DNA of 64,000 nt from Actinomycetota bacterium (GTDB taxonomy: Bacteria > Actinomycetota > Geothermincolia > Geothermincolales > RBG-13-55-18): the NCBI GenBank assembly GCA_014360645.1, contig JACIXD010000005.1:62001-126000 (forward strand), given 5' to 3'. Position 1 is the first letter of the stretch. Every line of letters starts with the position of its first letter. Made by a program: the position numbers and the translations under genes. Of this stretch, positions 55,244 to 62,618 are shown in pieces. The notes below the pieces were generated by a model, which was not told where the DNA came from, made no database searches, and was given only the letters and a program-made list of their open reading frames with translations.

Positions 55244-55972
55244 ATGATCATCCCACGCCCCCACGCCCTCGACGTCTCCGTGTCCGAGGCCAGGGAGATA
55301 CAGGAGAGGATGCGGCGCGAGGTGCGCGAAGGCCCTCCACTGGATCCCTCGCGCGTGACGCGGGTGGCGGGAACGGACCTCTCATACCTGCGCGAGAAGA
55401 AGGTGGCCCTGGGGGTGGCGGTGCTGATGAGCTACCCCGACCTCGAGCTGCTGGAGGTCTCCTCCGCGGCGCGGGAGGTATCCTTCCCCTACGTCCCCGG
55501 GCTGCTCTCCTTCCGCGAGCTCCCCGCCCTGCTGCCGGCCCTTGAAGGCCTCTCATCGCCACCCGACCTGGTGTTCGTGGACGGGCAGGGGTTGGCCCAC
55601 CCCCGGAGGTTCGGGCTGGCCTCGCACCTGGGGGTGCTCGCCTCCCTGCCCACCATCGGGTGCGCCAAGTCGCGGCTGCTGGGGGAGGCGGAGGAGCCGG
55701 GGCCGGAGGTGGGCGACTGGTCGCCGCTGCGGTACCAGGGGGAGACGGTGGGGGCGGTGCTGCGCACGCGGCGCGGCGTGAAACCCCTCTACGTCTCCGT
55801 CGGGCATCTCCTGGACCTGGCCTCGTGCATGAAGATGGCCCTCTCCTGCACGCGGGGCTTCCGGCTTCCCGAGCCGCAGCGCCGTGCCCACCTGGAGGCG
55901 AACAGGCTCAAGCGCGAGGTGAGGTCGCGGGGGGATGCGGCGTTCCCCCGCGGCGGCCATGCCGAAGGCTGA
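55244..55972 (+). CDS. nfi: Endonuclease V
   Basis: A deoxyinosine-specific repair nuclease, 242 residues. Motifs are VAGTDLSY with the catalytic Asp, FPYVPGLLSFRELPALL, the VFVDGQGLAHPRRFGLASHLG block and GCAKSRLLG. GGGAGGAGCC precedes the ATG. The residues expected for metal and inosine binding are present. Confidence 0.93.
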   Translation: MIIPRPHALDVSVSEAREIQERMRREVREGPPLDPSRVTRVAGTDLSYLREKKVALGVAVLMSYPDLELLEVSSAAREVSFPYVPGLLSFRELPALLPALEGLSSPPDLVFVDGQGLAHPRRFGLASHLGVLASLPTIGCAKSRLLGEAEEPGPEVGDWSPLRYQGETVGAVLRTRRGVKPLYVSVGHLLDLASCMKMALSCTRGFRLPEPQRRAHLEANRLKREVRSRGDAAFPRGGHAEG

Positions 55973-56035
55973 CGCCGGATCCCGGCCACGGGAAAGGTCG
56001 GGCAGCGGGGCGGGGGGCGCGGCGGGCTCGCTGCG

Positions 56036-56410
56036 TCACGGGGATGCGCGGCGCTCCCCGGGTGCGGGCAAGAAGTGTCCTCCCAGGCAGACCCGGAGCA
56101 GCCGGGACAGCTCGTCCCGGTCGATGCCCGCCACGATCGCGGTCACGCTCAGGACGACCCAGGCGCCCTCCTTCAGGGGACCGCCCTTCAAGCCCGCTTC
56201 CGCGTCGAGGGAGGTGAGGCTGAAGAAAAGGGGAGGGGACTCGCCGTCCTCGACCATGCCCTTGATGTGGCCGACCCGGACGCCCCCCCTCCTGCGCAGG
56301 GCCTCCCGCAGGCTATCGATAAATCTCTGCATCGCCGCCCGGAGTGAGGCCTGCGCGGCGGGGAAGGCCTCCACGCGCACGGATACGCTCACGAAGTCCT
56401 CAGCATCCAT
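56036..56410 (-). CDS. Hypothetical protein downstream of a G3E GTPase
   Basis: A 124-residue protein with no recognised family. Its ATG overlaps the end of the GTPase gene by 22 bases, so it is probably made with it. It has a VAGIDRDELSRLLRVCLGGHFLPA end. A role in corrinoid or metal handling is suggested only by the neighbours. Confidence 0.55.
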   Translation of the reverse strand: MDAEDFVSVSVRVEAFPAAQASLRAAMQRFIDSLREALRRRGGVRVGHIKGMVEDGESPPLFFSLTSLDAEAGLKGGPLKEGAWVVLSVTAIVAGIDRDELSRLLRVCLGGHFLPAPGERRASP

Positions 56411-57000
56411 GCACGCACTCTTTCCGCCGCCACGTCCAGGTTGGTGCCGTCGAGGGCCGAGACCCTTACCACCTCGGCGCGGGGGTTGATCTCCCGCAGC
56501 CTGTTCTCCGTGGCCTCGAGAAGGCCTGTATCTCCGCGGTCGGCCTTGTTCAACAACACGATGTCGGCGTGCTTGAGCTGGTTGATCACGAAGGGCATGG
56601 GAACCTCCAGGTAAAGCTCGCTCCTCTCCAGGTCGGCCAGGGATATCACCAGAGGCGCCTCCAGTTCACGGTAATACTTACCAAGGGTGTCCAGGATGCT
56701 CTCCACCCGGGCCAGGCCCGAAGCCTCCAGGATGACGCCGGCGGGGTCGAGGTCGGCCTTGATCTCGCGCATGCTCACCACCAGATCGCCCGCCAGCTGG
56801 CAGCACACGCAGCCCGAGAAGAGCTCCCTCACACGCAAGCCTTGCCCCACCAGGTAGGAGCCGTCGATGCTCACCTCTCCCGCCTCGTTCTCGAGGATGA
56901 CGAAGTCGAGACCGTCCTCCCCCGCGAGCCTCTTCGCCAGGCCTAGGAGGAAGGTGGTCTTGCCGGAACCCAGGAAACCCGAGACGATGATCAGTTTCAC
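56389..57000 (-). CDS. G3E GTPase, CobW/HypB-like
   Basis: A 203-residue P-loop GTPase. Walker A is SGFLGSGKTTFLLGLAKRL, the metal-binding CxCC motif is SGCVCCQL, and NKADRGD matches the guanine-specificity NKxD. The family delivers metals or cofactors to enzymes. It is shorter than CobW and lacks that C-terminal domain. It lies divergent from the GntR and corrinoid methyltransfer genes, so it may service their cofactor. Confidence 0.85.
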   Translation of the reverse strand: MKLIIVSGFLGSGKTTFLLGLAKRLAGEDGLDFVILENEAGEVSIDGSYLVGQGLRVRELFSGCVCCQLAGDLVVSMREIKADLDPAGVILEASGLARVESILDTLGKYYRELEAPLVISLADLERSELYLEVPMPFVINQLKHADIVLLNKADRGDTGLLEATENRLREINPRAEVVRVSALDGTNLDVAAERVRAWMLRTS

Positions 57001-57261
57001 GGCTTGCCGCCTCCCTTTTCTGCGCCGAGTATAACATCTCCGGCCCCGTGCGATCTTCCCGGCGGTACCCTATTACGGGTCCTCGCCGGGCGAGGCAGGG
57101 ATGTCGTGGGGGTCAACGGGCGATGGTCAGGTGGGCATAGTCCCGACCACAGGGGCTCGTAGGGCGAGGTTGGGACGCCGCCCGCCTCCCTCGCTCGCAG
57201 TCGGGAGCAGCGCGGGTGCGCATGCTTCCGCGAGCGCTTCCCCCGCCTACCGGCGCCACCC

Positions 57262-57302
57262 TTGTCACGCAGCAGGAAAGCTTGTATGCTTGTATATACA
57301 AG
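57262..57302 (+). promoter_or_regulatory. gntR promoter with HutC-type operator
   Basis: TTGTCA (57262-57267) and TATGCT (57285-57290) are 17 bases apart. Overlapping the -10 and the start site, CTTGTATATACAAG (57289-57302) is a perfect 14-base palindrome of the type bound by GntR/HutC regulators. A half copy CTTGTAT lies at 57281-57287. The regulator gene starts 36 bases downstream, so autoregulation is likely. Confidence 0.75.
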
Positions 57303-57337
57303 ATTCCGAGGTACGACTGGGACTCGGGAGCGTTTCG

Positions 57338-58078
57338 GTGAGACGGTTCGAGATAGAGACGGATTCCTTCACCCCGGCATATTTCCAGCTCGCGCAGATG
57401 CTCCACCGGGAGGTGATGAGCGGCAACCTGCGCCCCGGCGACCGCGTTCCCTCCGAGAACGAGTTGAGCGAGGGATACGGCGTGAGCCGCATGACCGCGC
57501 GCAGGGCCATCGAACTCCTGGTGGAGAAGGGGGTGGTGCGCAGGGAAAAAGGCAGGGGTACCTTTGTCAGCAGGCCCCGCATCGAGGGAGGGCTCTTCCT
57601 CATCCCCGACCTCCATGACGAGATGCGCATGCAGGGGCTGTCCAGCGAGGTGAGGCTCCTGGGGGTGCGCGTGGTGCGTGCGGGAAAGACCGCGGCCTCC
57701 AGGCTGGGGATAAAGAAGGGGGAGAAGGTCATCTACCTGGAGAGGATCCTCGAGGGAGGGGACGAGCCGCTGGTGCTCGACCGCAAGTACGTCCTGCTCG
57801 ACCGCTCCCAGCCGCTGCTCGAGTCGGAGCTGGGACACGGATCGATGCAGGAGCTTTTCGCGGGAAATCCGGACATGGCCCCGGTGAGGGCGGACCTCAA
57901 GCTGTCCGCCACCGTCCTCTCGGCCCGCGAGGCCAAGCTCCTGGAGAGCGGGGAGGGAGCGCCCGCCTTTTGCTTGGAGCAGCTTATCTTCGCGGCCAAC
58001 GACCGGAGGGTGGTGTGGGGGTGGTTGATATACCGTGGGGACAGGTTCAGCTTCGAGTCTTCGAGCCGGCTACTCTGA
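57338..58078 (+). CDS. GntR family regulator, HutC type
   Basis: A 246-residue regulator. The winged helix reads GDRVPSENELSEGYGVSRMTARRA, followed by KGVVRREKGRGTFV and a UTRA ligand domain (GEKVIYLERILEGGDEPL). GTG at 57338 is taken as start because the region before it is the operator. A corrinoid protein gene begins 12 bases after the stop, so it probably controls methyltransfer genes. Confidence 0.9.
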   Translation: MRRFEIETDSFTPAYFQLAQMLHREVMSGNLRPGDRVPSENELSEGYGVSRMTARRAIELLVEKGVVRREKGRGTFVSRPRIEGGLFLIPDLHDEMRMQGLSSEVRLLGVRVVRAGKTAASRLGIKKGEKVIYLERILEGGDEPLVLDRKYVLLDRSQPLLESELGHGSMQELFAGNPDMAPVRADLKLSATVLSAREAKLLESGEGAPAFCLEQLIFAANDRRVVWGWLIYRGDRFSFESSSRLL

Positions 58079-58089
58079 GGTGATGCGGA

Positions 58090-58568
58090 TTGGACATGAA
58101 AGAGAGACTGATCAAGGCCATGGGAGACCTGGATGAAGAGGGGGTTGTCTCCTGCGTTGAGGCCTTGCTCTCCGCCGGCGCAGATCCCCTGCTCATCATC
58201 GAGTTGTGCCGCGCCGGATTCGAGGTCGTGGGAAGGCGGTACGAGTGCCGGGAGTACTACCTATGCTCCGATGCAACGGCTTCGAGGTGCATGACCTGGG
58301 AGTGGACGTGGCCCCGCAGGCGTTTGTGGACAAGGCTTCCAGCACCGGCGCGGGCATGGTGGCCATGTCCGGCCTGCTCACCCTGGCCTTTGATGCCATG
58401 AAGGACATCGTCGAGGCCTTGGCCGAGGCGGGGCTGCGCGACAGGCTCAAGATCATCATCGGGGGCGGCCCGGTGAACGAGAAGGTGCTCGAATACTGCG
58501 GGGCGGACGCCTACGGAAAGGACCCCACGGATGCGGTGAAGCTCGCCGGTCAGTACCTGGGTCGATGA
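58090..58568 (+). pseudogene. Corrinoid protein gene (MtbC-like) with internal deletion
   Basis: Reading from TTG 58090 gives the N-terminal four-helix cap (MKERLIKAMGDLDEEGVVSC to VVGRRYECREYYL). A second frame from about 58262 gives the C-terminal Rossmann half (MLRCNGFEVHDLGVDV to ADAYGKDPTDAVKLAGQYLG). About 50 residues between them, which should hold the cobalamin-binding DxHxxG motif, are missing, and the frame changes. As written the gene cannot make a functional cobalamin carrier. Confidence 0.75.
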
Positions 58569-58614
58569 GGCGAAGAGAATCGAGCTGCGTGGACGACAGG
58601 AGGAGGGCCTTGTG

Positions 58615-59243
58615 ATGAAGATAACCAAGCTGCTCCATCCCGGGGATACCATGACCGCGGAGGAGAGGTTGCAGGCGGCCATCAACCTCCAGGTCCCCGA
58701 CCGCGTCCCGTCGATGCCCTCACCGAAGGATATTTCCTGGTCTGCAGGTTGGCCAGCCTGTTGATGGGCATCAGGCGGGTGGAGATATTCGTACACCGCT
58801 CCTCGACGGATTTCATCTCCCCCGAGACCTTCCGCAAGCTCTCCTTCCCCTCCCTGAAGTCGCTGGTGGATAAGCTCGTGGCCGCCGGCATCACCCCCAT
58901 CCTGCACTGCGACGGCAACTGGGACATGAACTTGGAGACCCTCAGGGAGCTCCCGGCCGGAAACGTCGTCGTCCAGTTCGACGGCCCCACGGATATCTTC
59001 CTGGCCAAGCGGGTCATCGGGGACCGTATATGCATCATGGGAGACGTGCCCCCCGACCTGCTCACCCTGGGCTCGCCCGCCGAGGTGGACGAGTACTGCC
59101 ACCGCCTCATCGAGGAGGTGGGCAGGGGAGGAGGCTACATCATGGGGGCCGGCTGCGAGATACCCCCCAACGCGCGGCCGGAGAACGTAAAGGCCATGCT
59201 GGACTCGGTGGTCAGGTACGGCTATTACAAGGCCGGGGCCTAG
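58615..59243 (+). pseudogene. Uroporphyrinogen decarboxylase-family methyltransferase with internal deletion
   Basis: ATG 58615 opens the family N-terminus (MTAEERLQAAINLQVPDRVP), but this frame stops at about 58764. From about 58690 another frame carries the C-terminal half: ISPETFRKLSFPSLKSLVDK, ILHCDGNWDMNLETL, FDGPTDIFLAKRVIGDRICI and GAGCEIPPNARPENVKAM. Some 150-200 residues of the middle are absent. The intact gene would transfer a methyl group with the corrinoid protein upstream. Confidence 0.75.
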
Positions 59244-59395
59244 GGTCACGCGGCATACACGCCCGGTCGGGTAAGCGATATTCCGGGATGCTGTGGGCGG
59301 CGGGAACGCTGCCAGTCGGCCTTCGGGTCCCGGCGCGGCGCGTTCAACAAGCGCTCCCTTCGCTCCCGGACGGGCGGGAATCTCCGGCGGGCATC

Positions 59396-59434
59396 TTGAC
59401 TTATATATCTCTACTTTTATGATAGGGAAAGTAG
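59396..59434 (+). promoter_or_regulatory. cysK promoter with inverted repeat around the -10 box
   Basis: TTGACT (59396-59401) and TATGAT (59418-59423) are 16 bases apart. The -10 box lies between the arms of a perfect inverted repeat, CTACTTT (59411-59417) and AAAGTAG (59428-59434). This is an ideal place for a dimeric repressor. The Rrf2 protein encoded 1.2 kb downstream is the obvious candidate, by inference. The surrounding gap (59244-59635) contains no gene. Confidence 0.65.
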
Positions 59435-59635
59435 TGTTAATAGCCTTGAGGCCAGCCGCCGGTTTTCGAGACTCGGGGAGGCCGGGGGCGCGGGATCCGA
59501 AGAGAAGCGGGAGAGTGGAACCGGGGGTAGGGGGATGGCAAAAGGCATGGAGCGATGGGGGAGGAAAGGGTTGGCGAAGAGGGACGGCAAGAGGGGATGG
59601 AGGATAAGAGAAGGATAGGCGGAAAGGCGGTAGAG

Positions 59636-60592
59636 ATGAGGCTGTACGACGACATCACTCAGACGGTGGGAAACACCCCCCTGGTGAGGCTCAACCGCGT
59701 CACCGCGGGGTGCCGGGCTGAGGTATACGCCAAGCTCGAGTTCTTCAATCCCCTCTCCAGCGTCAAGGACCGCATCGGGGTGAGCATGATCGAGGACGCC
59801 GAGAGGAGGGGGCTCATCGGCGAGGACAGCGTGATCATCGAGCCCACCAGCGGCAACACCGGCATCGCCCTGGCCTTCGTCTGCGCGGCCAGGGGCTACC
59901 GCCTCATCCTCACCATGCCCGACACCATGAGCCTGGAGCGGCGCAAGCTCCTGTCCGTGCTAGGAGCGGAGCTGGTGCTCACCCCGGGGACGCAGGGGAT
60001 GAAGGGGGCGATAGAGAAGGCCGAGGAGATCCTCGCCATCACCCCCGGGGGGTTCATGCCCCAGCAGTTCCGCAACCCGGCCAACCCCGCCGTGCACCGT
60101 GAGACCACCGCGCGCGAGATCTGGGAGGACACCGACGGGCGGGTGGACATCCTGGTGGCGGGGGTGGGCACCGGGGGCACCATCACCGGGGTGGCCGAGG
60201 CCATCAAGGAGAAGAAGCCCTCCTTCCTCGCCGTGGCCGTGGAGCCGGAGGCATCGCCGGTACTCTCCGGGGGAGAGCCGGGACCGCACCGCATCCAGGG
60301 CATCGGCGCCGGGTTCGTCCCCGACATCCTGAGAACGGACCTCATCGACGAGGTCATCACCGTCTCCGAGGAGGACGCCGGCGAGACCGCGCGGAGGCTG
60401 GCCCGGGAAGAAGGGATACTCGCCGGCATCTCCTCCGGGGCCGCGACCTGGGCGGCGGTCCAGGTGGCCTCGCGGGAGGAAAACGAGGGGAAGCTCGTGG
60501 TGGTGGTGATCCCTTCCTGCGGAGAGCGCTACCTCTCCACCTGGCTCTTCGAGCCGCTGATAAAGAAGGCGGAAAGGAAAGAAGGGTCATAA
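59636..60592 (+). CDS. cysK: Cysteine synthase
   Basis: A PLP enzyme that makes cysteine from O-acetylserine and sulfide, about 318 residues. The PLP lysine is in [11 protein letters not shown], the substrate loop is [11 protein letters not shown] and the phosphate-binding loop [17 protein letters not shown] is near the C-terminus. ATG at 59636 matches the family start. Rrf2 and the iscU stub follow, giving a cysteine/iron-sulfur operon. Confidence 0.94.
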   Translation: MRLYDDITQTVGNTPLVRLNRVTAGCRAEVYAKLEFFNPLSSVKDRIGVSMIEDAERRGLIGEDSVIIEPTSGNTGIALAFVCAARGYRLILTMPDTMSLERRKLLSVLGAELVLTPGTQGMKGAIEKAEEILAITPGGFMPQQFRNPANPAVHRETTAREIWEDTDGRVDILVAGVGTGGTITGVAEAIKEKKPSFLAVAVEPEASPVLSGGEPGPHRIQGIGAGFVPDILRTDLIDEVITVSEEDAGETARRLAREEGILAGISSGAATWAAVQVASREENEGKLVVVVIPSCGERYLSTWLFEPLIKKAERKEGS

Positions 60593-60639
60593 TGTGCAAA
60601 GCCGGGGCGGGGAGGGCGGAAAGGTGATGGGGAGCTGAC

Positions 60640-61110
60640 ATGCGCCTGCCCACCAAGGCGAGGTACGGCATGCGCGCCATGCTCGACCTGGCCCTGCACG
60701 CCGCGGAGGGCCCGGTGCTCATGCGGGACATCGCCTCCCGCCAGGGCCTGCCGGTGAAATACCTGGAGCAGGTGCTCATCCCGCTGCGGCAGGCCCGCCT
60801 GGTGCGCAGCGCCCGCGGCGCCCGGGGCGGCTACATGCTGGCGCGGGATGCGTCGGAGATAAACCTGCTGGAGATCGTGGAGGCGAGCATGGGCGATCTC
60901 GCCATGGTCGACTGCACGGAGGACCCAGGCTATTGCGCCAGGGTCGACGCCTGCGCGACCTACGTCATCTGGAAGGAGCTGACGGAGACCATCAGGGAGA
61001 CCCTGGCCAAGAGGTCCCTGGCCGACCTGGTGGACATCGAGAGGGGGGTGCGCAAGGAGCGGTCCTCCGCAGGCCGGTCGGCCGTGGGCAGCGCACAAGA
61101 AAGGAAATAG
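60640..61110 (+). CDS. Rrf2 family regulator (IscR/CymR-like)
   Basis: A 156-residue regulator starting MRLPTKARYGMRAMLDLALH. The winged helix has MRDIASRQGLPVKYLEQVL and RSARGARGGYMLAR. Three cysteines (DCTEDPGYCARVDAC) could hold an iron-sulfur cluster as in IscR. Placed between cysK and iscU, it probably senses cysteine or cluster status. Confidence 0.92.
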   Translation: MRLPTKARYGMRAMLDLALHAAEGPVLMRDIASRQGLPVKYLEQVLIPLRQARLVRSARGARGGYMLARDASEINLLEIVEASMGDLAMVDCTEDPGYCARVDACATYVIWKELTETIRETLAKRSLADLVDIERGVRKERSSAGRSAVGSAQERK

Positions 61111-61113
61111 GAT

Positions 61114-61203
61114 ATGGCGATGTACAGCGAAACGGTCATGGAGCACTTCACCAACCCGCGCAACGTGGGCGAGATCGAGGACCACGAGAGCGGGCGGACA
61201 TGA
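61114..61203 (+). pseudogene. IscU/NifU-like scaffold gene remnant
   Basis: Only the first 23 codons match IscU-type scaffolds (MYSETVMEHFTNPRNVGEIE), followed by six codons and a stop. The cluster-binding cysteines and the rest of the roughly 125-residue protein are missing, as is an iscS gene expected nearby. The stop overlaps the nadA start as ATGA. The Rrf2-iscU order shows that an isc locus was here. Confidence 0.8.
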
Positions 61204-62135
61204 ACGGCGTGGATGAGCTCCTCGTAGGCGAGGACGCCCTGGCGGAGATGATCCTGCGGGCGAAGGAGGAGCGCCGCGCGATCATCCTGGCCCATAACTA
61301 CCAAAGGCCCGAGGTGCAGGACATCGCCGATTTCGTGGGCGACTCCCTGGGGCTGGCCCGCCAGGCGGCCTCCACCGACGCCGAGGTCATCGTCTTCTGC
61401 GGGGTGCACTTCATGGCCGAGACCGCCTCCATCCTCTCCCCCGAAAAGGTAGTGCTCCTGCCGGATATGGAGGCCGGCTGCCCCATGGCGGACATGGCCG
61501 GGGCCGCGCAGGTGAGGAAGGCGCGGGAAGAGCATCCCGGGGCGGCGGTGGTCTCCTACGTCAACACCACCGCGGCGGTGAAGGCGGAGAGCGACTGCTG
61601 CTGCACCTCCTCCAACGCCGTGGAGGTGGTACGCAGCGTGGAGGCGGAAGAGGTCATCTTTGTCCCGGACCGCAACCTCGCCGCCTACGTGGCGGACCGG
61701 GTGCCCGAGAAGAGGATCATCCCCTGGGACGGGTTCTGCCACGTGCACCAGGGCATCCAGGCCGAGCATGTGCTCAAGGCCCTGGAGGAGCATCCCCGCG
61801 CCGAGGTCATCGCCCACCCCGAGTGCACGCGGGAGGTGCTGGCGCTTGCCCATCACATCCGCAGTACCTCCGGCATGGTGGACGCCGCCGCCGCCTCGCC
61901 GGCCGAGGTGTTCATACTGGCTACCGAGGCGGGCATGATCCATCCCCTGACCAAGGCGGTTCCCGGCAAGAGGTTCTACCCGCCCGCCCGCGAGCCCGTG
62001 TGCCCCAACATGAAGCTCACCACCTTGACTAAAGTGCTCAGGGCGCTGGAGACTCTTACGCCCCAGGTCCGTGTGCCGGAGGAGATCAGGGTAAGGGCCC
62101 TGCGGGCGGTGGAGAGGATGCTGGCGCCGGCATGA
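61200..62135 (+). CDS. nadA: Quinolinate synthase A
   Basis: A [4Fe-4S] enzyme that condenses iminoaspartate with dihydroxyacetone phosphate in NAD synthesis, 311 residues. The opening ILAHNYQRPEVQDIADFVGDS is diagnostic. Cluster cysteines are in MEAGCPMADM, HPECTREV and PVCPNMKL. ATG at 61200 overlaps the iscU stub stop. NadB and NadC are not in the window. Confidence 0.95.
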   Translation: MNGVDELLVGEDALAEMILRAKEERRAIILAHNYQRPEVQDIADFVGDSLGLARQAASTDAEVIVFCGVHFMAETASILSPEKVVLLPDMEAGCPMADMAGAAQVRKAREEHPGAAVVSYVNTTAAVKAESDCCCTSSNAVEVVRSVEAEEVIFVPDRNLAAYVADRVPEKRIIPWDGFCHVHQGIQAEHVLKALEEHPRAEVIAHPECTREVLALAHHIRSTSGMVDAAAASPAEVFILATEAGMIHPLTKAVPGKRFYPPAREPVCPNMKLTTLTKVLRALETLTPQVRVPEEIRVRALRAVERMLAPA

Positions 62136-62212
62136 TTCGCGCGGTTCTGCCCCACCTAGGTCAAGAAGGGTCAGGGCCGGGGGGAAGTGGTAGAGGCGAA
62201 GACAGGTTGCGG

Positions 62213-62340
62213 GCGTCCGCGAGGCGGTGAACCAACACATTACCGGAGCCCGGGATATTTCGCCCTTATGGAGCTCCCGGCCCGGTGGATGGAGGAATGC
62301 AAGGATAGGGGTGTATGTGTCCACGATGTAGTGAACCAGC
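62213..62340. repeat. Dispersed repeat upstream of the trpB2 promoter
   Basis: GTGTATGTGTCCACGATG at 62311-62328, with GAACC soon after, repeats the block at 13640-13667 before tRNA-Ile. A half copy (GCGTCCGCGA...GTGAACC) lies 104 bases earlier at 62213-62233, as another half copy does at locus 1. AAGGATA precedes the full copy in both places. Confidence 0.6.
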
Positions 62341-62348
62341 ACAGTAGC

Positions 62349-62378
62349 TTGACAAGCGGGAGGGCGTGAAAGGATAAT
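62349..62378 (+). promoter_or_regulatory. Promoter of the trp leader and trpB2
   Basis: A perfect TTGACA (62349-62354) and GATAAT (62373-62378) are 18 bases apart. Transcription would start near 62385, giving a leader RNA of about 235 bases before trpB2. Confidence 0.75.
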
Positions 62379-62428
62379 TTACGAGCGCGGCCTTCCGCGG
62401 GAGAGAACGTCGCGCAAGGGGAAAAGAG

Positions 62429-62518
62429 ATGAAACGGATTTCCGGACAGTTGATGGGAGGTTTTCCCTGGTGGTGGCGGACCCGCCGTGGCGGTGTTTGC
62501 CCACCCCGCGTCTGGTAA
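62429..62518 (+). CDS. trpL: trp leader peptide
   Basis: A 29-codon open frame begins with ATG 62429, eight bases after AAGGGG. It contains three consecutive Trp codons at 62468-62476 (peptide ...GGFPWWWRTRR...) and a fourth Trp as the last sense codon before TAA. Such Trp clustering is the hallmark of ribosome-mediated trp attenuation. The peptide itself is expected to have no other function. Confidence 0.85.
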   Translation: MKRISGQLMGGFPWWWRTRRGGVCPPRVW

Positions 62519-62572
62519 GCTAGGGCAGGCATCAGAGGCCACGGAGACAAGGACTCCGTGGCCGATTTTCTT
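62485..62572 (+). terminator. trp attenuator: antiterminator segment and terminator
   Basis: GGCCACGGAG (62536-62545) and CTCCGTGGCC (62553-62562) form a perfect 10-bp stem with a 7-base loop, followed by GATTTTCTTT. The 3' arm motif CCGTGGC recurs at 62485-62491, nine bases after the Trp codons, where it could pair with GCCACGG (62537-62543) instead. Stalling at Trp codons would leave that segment free and prevent the terminator. Confidence 0.8.
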
Positions 62573-62618
62573 TCAGTAAAAGCGCGAGGACCGGAAAAGA
62601 GGATCAGGAGGAGAGGAG

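Noticed and set aside
62385-62618. T-box riboswitch in the trpB2 leader
   Set aside because: No AGGGUGG-type T-box sequence is present; the Trp-rich leader peptide explains the control better.
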